DNA from: Candidatus Poribacteria bacterium
GTDB lineage: Bacteria > Poribacteria > WGA-4E > GCA-2687025
Reading direction: 5' to 3'
Assembly (NCBI GenBank): GCA_026004875.1
Contig: BPJZ01000008.1
Coordinates: 1-49,252, forward strand
DNA length: 49,252 nucleotides
A model generated the notes under the pieces. It was not told the origin of the DNA, did no database searches, and was given only the letters and a program-made list of their open reading frames with translations. Made by a program: the position numbers and the translations under genes. The stretch's first letter is position 1. Every line of letters begins with the position of its first letter. Below, in pieces: positions 15,434-26,465 of this stretch.

Positions 15434-16120
15434 ATGGGTCGTGCGCGCGCTGTAGGCCTGTTCGCGGCCGGGATGCTGGCGAGTTTCGCCGTGGCCCAGG
15501 ACGTGGAGATCGCCTTGGAGGCGGAGCTGGCCAGCGAGATCGTCGCGCCGATGGTGGTGGCCACCGCTGACGACGCAGCTCAGTTTGGACCCCGCCCGAC
15601 GGACCCTTCGCGGGGACAGTTCATCTGGGCGCCGGGTCCTCCGGCCACCGGTGGCGGCGGCGCTGGGTACGCTCGCTGGATCGTGGAGATCCCCAAAGAG
15701 GATGTTTACGCCATCTGGGGACGAGTGGTCGCCTGGGACGGCAACTCCGACTCCTTCTGGGTGACCGTCTCTCCGCCGGATGAGGACCCCAACCCTCAGC
15801 AGTCCCAGGACACCCATTTCCGCTGGTCGGTGACCAACGGCCCTGACTGGCACTGGGATCGGATTGACCAGTGGCTGGACGCGGGGACCTTCCTCCGAGA
15901 GTGGGAGCTGCCCCAGGGCGAGGTGGTGATCACCATCTGGGTCCGTGAGGACGCTACCATGTTAGATGCGCTATTTATCACCAACAACCTTTCGCCCGAT
16001 GTCGCTCTGGTGAACCCTCGTCTCCCAACCGATGAGGAGGTCGAAAAGCAGTTGGGCGGGCTGGCCGTGCGTCCCGCCGGGAAGCTGACGACCGCCTGGG
16101 GGCAGCTCAAGGTTCGATAG
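15434..16120 (+). CDS. Secreted beta-rich protein, tandem paralogue 4, GKL-W-LK C-terminus
   Basis: A 228-residue protein. The ATG at 15434 follows GGAGGAGG, which lies in the 3' arm of a 15-bp hairpin; a longer frame from 15371 would have to start inside that hairpin and is rejected. Signal peptide AVGLFAAGMLASFAVAQ, then DVEIALEAELASEIVAPM. The core has SRGQFIWAPGPPATGGG, WGRVVAWDGNSDSFWV, DWHWDRIDQWLDAGTFLRE and WVREDATMLDALFI. It ends VRPAGKLTTAWGQLKVR. It differs from its sisters in N-to-D at the WDRI-QW site and in DAGTFLRE, so its ligand may differ. Its translation appears to be controlled separately from the three genes before it. Confidence 0.85.
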   Translation: MGRARAVGLFAAGMLASFAVAQDVEIALEAELASEIVAPMVVATADDAAQFGPRPTDPSRGQFIWAPGPPATGGGGAGYARWIVEIPKEDVYAIWGRVVAWDGNSDSFWVTVSPPDEDPNPQQSQDTHFRWSVTNGPDWHWDRIDQWLDAGTFLREWELPQGEVVITIWVREDATMLDALFITNNLSPDVALVNPRLPTDEEVEKQLGGLAVRPAGKLTTAWGQLKVR

Positions 16121-16151
16121 GCGGTTCGGCAAGAAGGCCACGACAGGAAAG

Positions 16152-16184
16152 CGGAGCGGGAGGGCGAGAGCCTTTCGCTCCGTT
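16152..16184 (+). repeat. Hairpin after paralogue 4
   Basis: CGGAGCG (16152-16158) pairs with CGCTCCG (16176-16182), and an inner GGC/GCC with a GAGA tetraloop lies inside. The T-rich tail is weak (TTCTCGT). It probably marks the end of the array transcript. Confidence 0.45.
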
Positions 16185-16259
16185 CTCGTCTGGGCTTGTG
16201 GATGGGCTACACTGAAAACAGAACCTGCTTGGAGACTCCTTCAGGAACAAGGATTGCCA

Positions 16260-16580
16260 ATGAGTGCCGATCGCGAGCGGCTGATCCAGGAGGCCCTGGA
16301 GTACGACCCAAACGACCCGCTGCTGCACTTTACCTACGGCAACTTTCTCATGGAACAAAAACGGCTCGAAGAGGCAGCTGCCGCCTATCGAAGGGCGGTC
16401 GAGCTAGACGCGGACTACAGCGCCGCTTGGCTGGCCTTGGGCACAGCACTAGTCGCCCTGAACGAGGAGGAGGCCGCCCGTGAAGCGCTGCAGACAGCTG
16501 CTGAGGTCGCTCAACGCAAGCGCGATCTCAAGGTGCGCCGGGAGGCGCTTGAAGAGCTCCAGCGGCTTGACGAGTTCTGA
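16260..16580 (+). CDS. Small TPR protein
   Basis: A 106-residue cytoplasmic protein made almost wholly of tetratricopeptide repeats: ALEYDPNDPLLHFTYGNFL, EEAAAAYRRAVELDADYSAAW and LGTALVALNEEEAAREAL. The C-terminus is a charged helix (EALEELQRLDEF). TPRs mediate protein-protein binding and no enzyme domain is attached. The ATG at 16260 follows AAGGA; the TTG at 16254 is less likely. It converges with the glycosyltransferase gene (6 bases between stops) and is preceded by the array-ending hairpin, so it is probably its own unit. The partner is unknown. Confidence 0.8.
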   Translation: MSADRERLIQEALEYDPNDPLLHFTYGNFLMEQKRLEEAAAAYRRAVELDADYSAAWLALGTALVALNEEEAAREALQTAAEVAQRKRDLKVRREALEELQRLDEF

Positions 16581-16586
16581 GCGAAC

Positions 16587-18000
16587 TCAGGGACTCTTCC
16601 TCAGTCGGTACACCTCGATGGAACGGTTCGCCCCCCGCGCGTAGCCAAAGACAAACACGATCCGTTCCCCGTGTCGATCGATCCAGGCGCGGACCCGCCG
16701 ACTCGGGTCCACCGTGTCGAAGTTGTTGGCATCCACCACGACGTAAACGGCGCCGCTCGAGTCGCCCGCCGGAGCTCCAAGCAGTCGTTCCGGCGCGGCG
16801 AGATCGGCGTGGGTGATTTTAAGGATTCGCTCTGGCGGGTGGGCGAGATAGTACCTCCCGACGTCCGGAAGCGTCATCCAGATGAAATCCTCGCCGTTCA
16901 GGTGCGGTTGAAGTTCGCGGAGGGCCTCCTTCCAGCGGGGTCGGCCGCCGTGCTCCAAGAAAAAGTAGTCGACTAGGCCGTGAAGGAGGCCGGCAACAAC
17001 CAACAGCACAGGGAGCCATCGGAGCGGGCTCCGGCCCGGTTGCCGGAACGCCCAGGCGCAACCCTCCCCTGCCAACAGAAGCACAAACGGTGTCAGGGCG
17101 AAGAGATAGTACCCCGCCACGTTTTGAACGAGCGAAGCCAACAGAAAGAAGGCCAACGGCCCAACGACGAGACAGCTCAGCAATCGCAACCAGCGGTCGG
17201 AGGTGGTCGAAGGAATCCCCCTCCAGCACAAGAGTCCAAAGCTCGCGGTTGTGAGGATCGGCAGGGTAGCCCCGGCGGCAAACGTCGCGAGGACGTACAA
17301 CGGACTTCGCGCCCAGACCGTCCGCCCCCATCCGGAGAAGAGATAAGCCCGCACCGCCGGAATCCCTAGGACGATCAGCCCTCCCGCCAAAAACGGCCCA
17401 ACGATCACGAGGGACGGAGGAGCCCATCGCCGGGGAAGCCATCCGCCGCGCCATCCAAGCAGGAGGTAAAGCCCCAACCCCACTAACAGCGCACCGGCCA
17501 GAAAATGGCTGAGGATCATTATCCCAAGGAAAAGCAACGCGAACAGCGCTGCCCGAAGGCTTTCCTGTTCTAAGGCACGGTGGAACGCCCAGGCTGAAAG
17601 GACCGCGAAGAGAAAGACGAAACTGTAATGACGGGCGTTTTGAGACCAAAACAGATGCCAAGGCAGCAGCGCGGTGAAGAGCCCGGCAAACCGTCCCGCC
17701 CAGGCCCCTCGTTCCCGGGCGCCGATCCAGTACACCGCCAGGACGGACCCCACCCCCGCCAGCATCGGAAAGACCCGCGCCGACCACTCCGTGACTCCGA
17801 AGGCTTGGAGCGCTAGGGCTACCAGCGCGTAGGGCAACGGGTTGATGGTCAACTCGTGAGGAAACCGCAGCGCGTCCCGAACGGTGAACACCTCGTCGGC
17901 CCAGAAGCTCCAGGTCCCAAGTCGCACGGTGCGGAGTCCCAGGGCAAGAAGGAAGAGCCCCACTCCCCAGAGGAGCTCCTCCCGACGACTACCCAGACGG

Positions 18001-18020
<20 letters not shown>
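16587..18020 (-). CDS. Membrane glycosyltransferase, ArnT/PMT-like (GT39/GT83 type)
   Basis: A 477-residue polytopic protein with about ten to twelve hydrophobic segments. The first luminal loop has SFWADEVFTV, with the acidic pair that in GT-C enzymes binds the lipid-phosphate sugar donor. A second family motif, WHLFWSQNARHYSF, follows, and the C-terminal part is a soluble periplasmic domain (VGRYYLAHPPERI, VVVDANNFDTVD). It probably moves a sugar from a polyprenyl-phosphate carrier to a protein or lipid at the outer face of the inner membrane. The ATG at 18020 lies 20 bases inside the end of the uracil-DNA glycosylase gene, so the two are translationally coupled. The acceptor is unknown. 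Confidence 0.85.
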
Positions 18021-20682
<2,662 letters not shown>

Positions 20683-20761
20683 CTATCTTGACCGTCAGTT
20701 CCTCGGCTACACTGTAACCGATTGACTCTGAACGATCAACGAAAGAAAGGGCTCCCCCTCT

Positions 20762-21883
20762 ATGCACGGAGCGGTAGACGTTCAGGCGGTTGGGGTGATT
20801 GCTTTGATCCTGATCGCGGCGGTGCTCTCGATTGAGCTGAACATCTCGGTTGCTATCCTTGAGATTCTGGCCGGTCTGGCCGCCGGCATCTGGTTTTTGG
20901 GAGAGGGACACTCCCATCAGTGGCTGGAGTTCCTCGCCAACTTCGGGCTGATCGGACTGATGTTCTTTGCGGGCTTTGAGACGGACGAGGAGCTGCTCCG
21001 CAAGTATTGGCGGGAAAGTCTGATCATTGCGTTGAGCTCTTATCTGATCCCGCTGACGGCGACGTTCCTTGTGACCTATTTTCTCTTCTCCTTTGAGTTC
21101 AAGGCGGCGGCCATGGTCGGAATCGGGCTCTCGACTACTTCGCTGGCGTTGGTGTACACGATCCTCCGGGAGCGCGGAGCGCTTCAGGCAGAATGGGGCC
21201 AGCTCCTCTTGGCTTCAGCGATGTTCGTGGACGTCTTCTGCATGCTTTCTCTGACGCTGGCCTTCGAGGGGATCAGCTGGTGGGCGGCTTTGGCGCTGCT
21301 CCCGCTGGCGGGGACGCTCTTGGCTCTGCCCCGATTGGGGAACTGGGTCTTCTCCCGCTACTCCGGCGACCTGGTGGAGCTGAAGACTCGCTTTGTGTTG
21401 TTGATGCTCCTGGCGCTGGTCCTGGTTGCCGAGAGTGTGGGTGTTCACGTGGCTTTGTTGGCCTTTGTCACCGGTGTGGTCTTCTCGGAGATGATGCAGC
21501 AGCACGAAATCCTAGAAGAGAAGCTCCGCTCGATTATCTTTGGGTTCATGGCTCCTCTGTTCTTTTTTCAAGCGGGCGCCTCGATCGAGTTGGACAACCT
21601 CCGAGGGAGCGTCCTTCTCTTCTTCGCCGTGATGACCGTGCTCGTTTTCGGGATTAAGTACGCCGCGACCTACTTTCCGATGCGTCGGATCGCCGGGAAG
21701 CCGCTTGCACGGCTGGCAGCACTCGCCTTCAATTACCAGCTGAGCTTTTCGATCATCGTTGCCTCCTTTGGCCTGCGGGAGGGGGTCTTCAGTGAGGCGG
21801 TCTACTCGGCGATGATGTGCGTGGTGCTGGTGACGGTGGTGGCCTCCTCGGTCCTGCTCCGCGTCCTACCACACGAGATCTAG
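20762..21883 (+). CDS. Cation/proton antiporter, CPA2 (Kef-type) family
   Basis: A 373-residue integral membrane protein with about eleven to twelve helices. Typical CPA2 segments are ELNISVAILEILAGLAAGIW at the first helices, LANFGLIGLMFFAGFETDEE, GIGLSTTSLALVYTILRERG, HVALLAFVTGVVFSEM and GFMAPLFFFQAGASIE. There is no C-terminal RCK/TrkA-N domain, so it is a bare exchanger of sodium or potassium for protons. A possible promoter (TTGACC at 20688, TACACT at 20708, spacing short at 14) lies in the divergent spacer with ligA. The ion cannot be told from sequence. Confidence 0.9.
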   Translation: MHGAVDVQAVGVIALILIAAVLSIELNISVAILEILAGLAAGIWFLGEGHSHQWLEFLANFGLIGLMFFAGFETDEELLRKYWRESLIIALSSYLIPLTATFLVTYFLFSFEFKAAAMVGIGLSTTSLALVYTILRERGALQAEWGQLLLASAMFVDVFCMLSLTLAFEGISWWAALALLPLAGTLLALPRLGNWVFSRYSGDLVELKTRFVLLMLLALVLVAESVGVHVALLAFVTGVVFSEMMQQHEILEEKLRSIIFGFMAPLFFFQAGASIELDNLRGSVLLFFAVMTVLVFGIKYAATYFPMRRIAGKPLARLAALAFNYQLSFSIIVASFGLREGVFSEAVYSAMMCVVLVTVVASSVLLRVLPHEI

Positions 21884-21909
21884 TCGCCCAAGAGGGGGTG
21901 GAGCTGCGC

Positions 21910-23151
21910 CTAGGGCTTCCGGGTTAAGCCAGCGTCGGCCATTCCCCGCGCGACGTAGTCGGCCAGCTCCAGGTAGCCCTGTGCCCACTCGTGTCGGAGC
22001 TCGCCGATCTTCTCCATCGAGGCCCCCTCCTCGTCGTAGAGGCTGTGGGGGACGTCGGTAACGGCAAGAAACCGGACGTTGCCCTTGTAGAGCCCCACCT
22101 TCAGTTTGCCCGTTGCAAATTGGGCGACCCGCTCGGTCACCTGCAGCAGCGAGGCCGCCAGCGGCGAGAACCATTCCCCTTCGTAGACTACGTCGGCTAG
22201 CTGTCGGGAGACGATCTCAAAGAACTTCCGGTGGCTTCGATCCAGGATCAGTTGAAGCAGTCGGTCGTAGAGGATCCCCAGCAGCGTCACGCCGGGGGAC
22301 TCGTAGACACCTCGCGACTTAATCCCGATGCGTCGGTTCTCGACGGCATCGATCCCGATCCCCACGCCGTTTCTTCCGGCGATCTCGTTGAGCGTCTGAA
22401 AGACCTCGACCAGACCTAGCGGTTGCTCGTTCACTCGGACGGGGACGCCCATCTCCCACTCAACGGTCACCTCTTCCATCCGGTCTGGGGCCTGCATGGG
22501 CGAGACGCCCATTTTGAACTCGACAAAATCGGTCGGCGTGCTGAGCGACTCCAGCTTCCCCGCCTCATGGGTCAGCCCGCAGAAGTTCGCGTCGGTTGAG
22601 TAGGGCTTCTCCTCGGTTGCGGTAACGTTCAGGCCGTGACGGCGGCAGTACTCGATCATCAACCGTCTTCCGCCCAGCGCTTCGGTGAACTCCGGATCGC
22701 GCCAGGGGGCGTAAACTCTCACCCTGGGCTCCAGCATGGCGAGGGCTAGTTCAAAGCGCACCTGGTCGTTCCCTCTGCCGGTAGCTCCGTGGGTCACGAC
22801 GTCTATCTTCCGCTCGCGGATCACGGGGAGCACGGTGGCCACCGCCGCCATTCGCGCGATGCCGGTCGTGTTCCAATAGCCCCCTTCGTGGTAGGCCATT
22901 CCGTGGATTACCTGGAGCATGTACTCGGCGAGCCGCTCCTTGCCGTCCAGCAGGAAGGCGTCGGCGGCGCCCGCGGCCTTCATTCGGGCCGGAATCGCTG
23001 AAAGGTCCGGCTCGTCCGGTTGACCCAGGTCTACGGTGACCGCGGTCACCTCCACACCGGCGGAGCTTAGCCAATGAACGATGGTCGTGCTGTCCAGTCC
23101 GCCCGAAACCAGCGCTAGCACGCGTTTTCCGATCAGATCATTTCGAACCAT
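21910..23151 (-). CDS. argG: Argininosuccinate synthase
   Basis: A 413-residue enzyme of the LGQPDE (E. coli-like) type. The PP-loop SGGLDSTT binds ATP, then come DLGQPDEPDL, YWNTTGIARM, HGATGRGNDQVRF and KPYSTDANFCGLTHEA. It joins citrulline and aspartate to make argininosuccinate in arginine synthesis, in the cytoplasm. The ATG at 23151 with GGAGGGAAGG upstream is the start; a frame extending to 23421 has low-quality sequence and overlaps rsmA. A TATACT -10 (minus strand, 23201-23206) lies about 50 bases upstream without a good -35. No other arg genes are nearby. Confidence 0.96.
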   Translation of the reverse strand: MVRNDLIGKRVLALVSGGLDSTTIVHWLSSAGVEVTAVTVDLGQPDEPDLSAIPARMKAAGAADAFLLDGKERLAEYMLQVIHGMAYHEGGYWNTTGIARMAAVATVLPVIRERKIDVVTHGATGRGNDQVRFELALAMLEPRVRVYAPWRDPEFTEALGGRRLMIEYCRRHGLNVTATEEKPYSTDANFCGLTHEAGKLESLSTPTDFVEFKMGVSPMQAPDRMEEVTVEWEMGVPVRVNEQPLGLVEVFQTLNEIAGRNGVGIGIDAVENRRIGIKSRGVYESPGVTLLGILYDRLLQLILDRSHRKFFEIVSRQLADVVYEGEWFSPLAASLLQVTERVAQFATGKLKVGLYKGNVRFLAVTDVPHSLYDEEGASMEKIGELRHEWAQGYLELADYVARGMADAGLTRKP

Positions 23152-23248
23152 TCGCCTTCCCTCCAAGGCGGGATCGATGCTGCGGCAACTGCTGAGAGGA
23201 AGTATAGTCGAGAGGGAGAGCGGCGGACCCAAAAAAGCGCTTGTCGAC

Positions 23249-24088
23249 TCAGCCGCTCGCCGAGCGAATTGCCTCGGCCAGCCGTGCAAACTCCTCAAGC
23301 GTGAGCGTCTCGCCGCGCCGCTCCGGCGCGATTCCCGACTCGCGAAGCCCTCTCTCAACGGCCGCTGGATCGGCCGGCAAGGCGCGGAGGGCGTTCCGGA
23401 GCGTCTTGCGTCGTTGGGCAAACGCGGCCCGCACCACTCGGAAAAGCCATCGCTCGTCAGAAACGGCCACCGGCGGAACGGAACGTGGCTTCAGCCGAAT
23501 CACCGCTGAGCGCACACGAGGCGGAGGGGTGAAAGCCCCCGGACCCACTGTAAAGCAGAACTCCAGCTCGCAATAGTAGTGTAGGTAGGCGGAGATCGCC
23601 CCACACTCCGGAGCCCCGGGCGGTGCGACAAATCGCCGAGCGACCTCCTCCTGCACCATAATTGTCGCTAGCCGCCAATGCTTCCGCTGCTCGATCAGTC
23701 GTTCGACGATCGGGGTCGTGATCGCATAAGGCAGGTTGCCGACCACCTTCAACGGTAGTGGCGCACTGGACCGGTCCGTTGCGCGGAGCCTCTCCAGCAG
23801 CTCCTTCAAGTTCAGTCGGAGGATGTCAGCGTGTACCGGCAGGCATGAGGAGCGCTCACGGGCGATCGCCTCCAGCTCCGGGAGCAGCGATTCGTCCAGT
23901 TCGACGGCGATCACCTTCCCTTTTGCTCCCACCGCTTCACAAAGCTTTCGGGTCAGGCTTCCGCGGCCTGCTCCGATCTCCAGAACCCAATCGCCGGTCG
24001 CCACTTGAGCGACTTCGACAATTCGACGGAGCACCCCCGGATCGTGTAAGAAATGCTGGCTGAGCCGTGGTCTTCGTCGTCGGGCCAC
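23249..24088 (-). CDS. rsmA: 16S rRNA (adenine(1518)-N6/adenine(1519)-N6) dimethyltransferase
   Basis: A 279-residue KsgA/RsmA methyltransferase. The N-terminus PRLSQHFLHDPGVLRRI is the family signature, followed by SAM motif I EIGAGRGSLT, motif II VIAVELDESL, the catalytic motif IV NLPYAIT and the C-terminal helical domain with FTPPPRVRSAVIRL and AFAQRRKTLRNAL. It dimethylates two adenines in the 3' hairpin of 16S rRNA during 30S assembly. The start is a GTG at 24088 behind GGGGAGACG. It lies after the toroid gene and before argG on the same strand. Confidence 0.97.
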   Translation of the reverse strand: MARRRRPRLSQHFLHDPGVLRRIVEVAQVATGDWVLEIGAGRGSLTRKLCEAVGAKGKVIAVELDESLLPELEAIARERSSCLPVHADILRLNLKELLERLRATDRSSAPLPLKVVGNLPYAITTPIVERLIEQRKHWRLATIMVQEEVARRFVAPPGAPECGAISAYLHYYCELEFCFTVGPGAFTPPPRVRSAVIRLKPRSVPPVAVSDERWLFRVVRAAFAQRRKTLRNALRALPADPAAVERGLRESGIAPERRGETLTLEEFARLAEAIRSASG

Positions 24089-24099
24089 CGTCTCCCCTT

Positions 24100-24135
24100 G
24101 AGGACAAAGAGGGCAAGGCGCCCGGCCTTGCCCTC
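24100..24135 (-). terminator. Terminator-like hairpin after the toroid gene
   Basis: A perfect 11-bp stem, GAGGGCAAGGC (24109-24119) with GCCTTGCCCTC (24125-24135) and a 5-base loop, is followed on the minus strand by TTTGTCC. It would separate the toroid gene from rsmA. The T-tract is short. Confidence 0.6.
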
Positions 24136-24160
24136 GCTGATGTTGTGGCGCGTTTGCTTC

Positions 24161-25277
24161 CTATTTCGGATAGCCCGCCTCCAAGGCCAGGAGGCAATAA
24201 GCGGTCACCAGCACCGGATCGCCCTCAAACCAGCGATCCGCTTCGTTAGGCGGCCAGGAACCGTCCGGCTGCTGCATCGAGAGGAGATGATCGGACAGCT
24301 CCTTGTACCAGTCAACCCGTCTCCCATCAGCCAACGTCAGGATCGGTTCACCGTAGGCTTTCAGCGCCTTGGCCATCACGTGGTAGCCGTAGTAAAGCCC
24401 CTGCTTACCGATCGGGTAGTTCTCTTCCAGGCTCCAGTGTTGCCGAATCCAATTGACCGCCGCTTGAACGCGGGGGTCGTCTTTGGAGACGTTTGCGTAG
24501 ATCATGCTCAGCAGCCCGGCATAGGTCATCGTCGCATAAGAGCGCGGACGGCCTAATTCGTCCTTCCCTGCCTTACTGTCGTTGGGCGCGTACATGAACC
24601 CGCCATCGTCCCCAGCGTAGGGCTGGTCGTTCGTCTCGCTGTAGTTCTGGACACGGGTGAGAAAGACGATCGCCTTCTCCCAGACCTCCGCGTCCTCGGG
24701 AACGCCGCTCTCTTTGAGCGCCTGGAGGGCGAAGTTCATGTTCGAAAGGTCCCGCACGGAAGGATTGCTTCCGTATCCAATCCCCCCGTAGTTGGGGTCC
24801 TCCCGGACGATTCCCTCTCCTTCGTCGGACTGAGAGCGGATCAGGTACTCCTGCGCCCGCTTGATCGCATCAGCGAAGCGCGGGTCGTTCGCCGACGAGA
24901 GCGCCATTAACGACGTGGAGGTGTTGTAGTTGGGAAGGGGAAGCTGAGAGTTCGGATCGTAGATCGCTCCGTCCGGTTGTTGGAGGCTGACGATCCACTC
25001 CAGCGCTCGTTTGATCTCAGGACTGTCGGCGTGGGTACTTGCTCTCCGGGTGGCGCAGATAGGCGGTTACCACCAACGCCGTGATGCCGGGACCATAGTC
25101 GCTCCGCCAGGCGCCTCGCTCGTCCCGCTGGGTCGTCAACCAGGCGAGCCCGCGGTCGATCGCTGCGACGATCTTCTCCAGGTCGGCCTGGGTCTCTGCC
25201 GCCTGAACGGGGCCTCCAAACCATACGGCCCCCCAGGCGATCAGCAGCCCAACGATGAACCAACGCATTGCTCTCAT
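24161..25277 (-). CDS. Secreted prenyltransferase/squalene-oxidase-repeat (alpha/alpha toroid) protein, one frameshift
   Basis: About 371 residues after correcting one extra C in a CCC run near 25033. The ATG at 25277 behind AAGGAG gives signal peptide WFIVGLLIAWGAVWFGGPVQA. The repeats are RGLAWLTTQRDERGAWR, KRALEWIVSLQQPDGAIYD, NTSTSLMALSS, NFALQALKESG and MQQPDGSWPPNE, the Q-x-x-D-G-x-W pattern of alpha/alpha toroids such as squalene cyclases and terpenoid or protein prenyltransferases. Export and the lack of a DxDD acid motif argue against a cyclase; the family name is structural only. Such proteins are frequent in planctomycete-like and poribacterial genomes. No enzyme activity is proposed. 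Confidence 0.8.
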
Positions 25278-25362
25278 TGCCACCGTCTCCTTCTTTTTGA
25301 AAGGTCTCCCAGCGAGTAGTTCTCAGCAATGGGAGCGCTTGCAAGATTCCTGCCGTTTGCTT

Positions 25363-26178
25363 TCATGGACGCTTGAGGCGATAGACGATGGGAACCTCCA
25401 CGGCGATCCGATCGCCCGGTTGGCCGGGAGGAAACGGCGGAAAGGGGGCGGCTCGACGGATCGTCTCCTGAGCCTCCTCGTCGAGGATGCGATATCCCGA
25501 GGACCGGGCCACTTCGACCCGTTCCAGCGAGCCATCCCGGCGAAGGACAAAGCGCACCAGCACGGTCCCCTCGATTCCCTGCTCCTGGGCAAAGCGCGGA
25601 TAGCGCCGATGCCGGGCGATTCGCTTCTGGAGGGTCTCCCAGTACTCCGGCGTTGGAAGCGCCGCACCGTGCAACCTGGCGGCGTCTTGGAGCAGCAGCG
25701 AGCTGAGTCCCGGCAACGGCTGGTCGGGGGCTAACTCCGGGATCGGCCGAGCGCCGATCCCGTCCCAAGAGGGCAACGGAACGGTCGGCGCGGCGGCTGA
25801 GCCCACTTCGCGGACGGGGATCGTCGGAGGCTTGGGAGGAGTCGCCTCGGGGAGCACGGCGGGCAGGCCTCCAGCCTGTAAGGGCAGCTCCGCCGCGGTT
25901 GAAACCACCGGCGCGACGGCGACAACGGGCGTCTGCCATCGGTCGGCCGGAACGGGCTGAGGAACTACCTCTGTAGCAGTGCGCTGGGGGATCACCGGCG
26001 GGCGGCGGGGCGGCGGACGACGCTTCGGGGTCTCCTGAGGCACCTGGACCACCTCCGCGCCAAACGTCTCGAGGAGCTGCTCCCGGTCCCGAATGACGAC
26101 GACGGCTAACAGCGCCCCGAGGAGCCCGTGAAGAACTAACGAGATCAAAAACGCCGTTGAATAAGCTCGTCGCCGCAT
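25363..26178 (-). CDS. TonB-like energy-transducing protein
   Basis: A 271-residue protein. The ATG at 26178 gives a short basic start and an N-terminal transmembrane anchor (AFLISLVLHGLLGALLAVVVI, shown without its last residue), a proline-rich periplasmic spacer (KRRPPPRRPPVIPQ, PEATPPKPPTIPV) and a C-terminal TonB domain (YPRFAQEQGIEGTVLVRFVL, RVEVARSSGYRILDEEAQ, ETIRRAAPFPPFPPG). TonB passes proton-motive energy from ExbB/ExbD to outer-membrane transporters, so this supports a diderm cell. No exbB, exbD or TonB-dependent receptor is adjacent. An upstream extension in frame to 26463 overlaps the divergent gene and is rejected. Confidence 0.88.
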   Translation of the reverse strand: MRRRAYSTAFLISLVLHGLLGALLAVVVIRDREQLLETFGAEVVQVPQETPKRRPPPRRPPVIPQRTATEVVPQPVPADRWQTPVVAVAPVVSTAAELPLQAGGLPAVLPEATPPKPPTIPVREVGSAAAPTVPLPSWDGIGARPIPELAPDQPLPGLSSLLLQDAARLHGAALPTPEYWETLQKRIARHRRYPRFAQEQGIEGTVLVRFVLRRDGSLERVEVARSSGYRILDEEAQETIRRAAPFPPFPPGQPGDRIAVEVPIVYRLKRP

Positions 26179-26320
26179 GGAGACACGCCCATTGCCCGAT
26201 AAAAAAGAGAAAGCCCCGCCCCGATCCTCTCCGGAGACGATTGTATAACGTTCGGGCGCTGGGATTGTTTCACATCGGCTCGCTGGCGAGGACATCGTTC
26301 GCCCTTGCTTCACGGTCTGA

Positions 26321-26355
26321 CCAAAATCTGGCCATCGCTGTCCAGAATCTGGCCA
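26321..26355. repeat. Two 14-base direct repeats in the tonB/kinase divergent spacer
   Basis: CCAAAATCTGGCCA (26321-26334) and CCAGAATCTGGCCA (26342-26355) differ by one base and start 21 bases apart, two helical turns. Each contains the palindrome TGGCCA. They lie upstream of the kinase gene and may be an operator. Confidence 0.5.
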
Positions 26356-26465
26356 CCTTGACGGCTCCGGTTTCCTAGCGACGCGCTTCGCCTTGAACAG
26401 GGCGCAGAATTCGTGCCAAGATGGTTGCCAAAAGGGCTGCAAGGACTTCTTTGGAGGCGACACGG

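Noticed and set aside
20688..20713. A normal sigma-70 promoter before the antiporter gene
   Set aside because: TTGACC and TACACT are present but only 14 bases apart, too short for confident assignment.
23152..23421. An N-terminal extension of argG to 23421
   Set aside because: It overlaps rsmA, is arginine- and serine-rich with no family similarity, and the ATG at 23151 has a good ribosome binding site and the normal ArgG start.
24161..25277. Calling the toroid protein a squalene-hopene cyclase or prenyltransferase
   Set aside because: It has a signal peptide, is about half the length of a cyclase and has no DxDD acid motif; only the repeat fold is shared.
25363..26463. A TonB-like protein starting at 26463
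   Set aside because: The extra 95 residues precede the membrane anchor and overlap the operator-like repeats and the start region of the divergent kinase gene.
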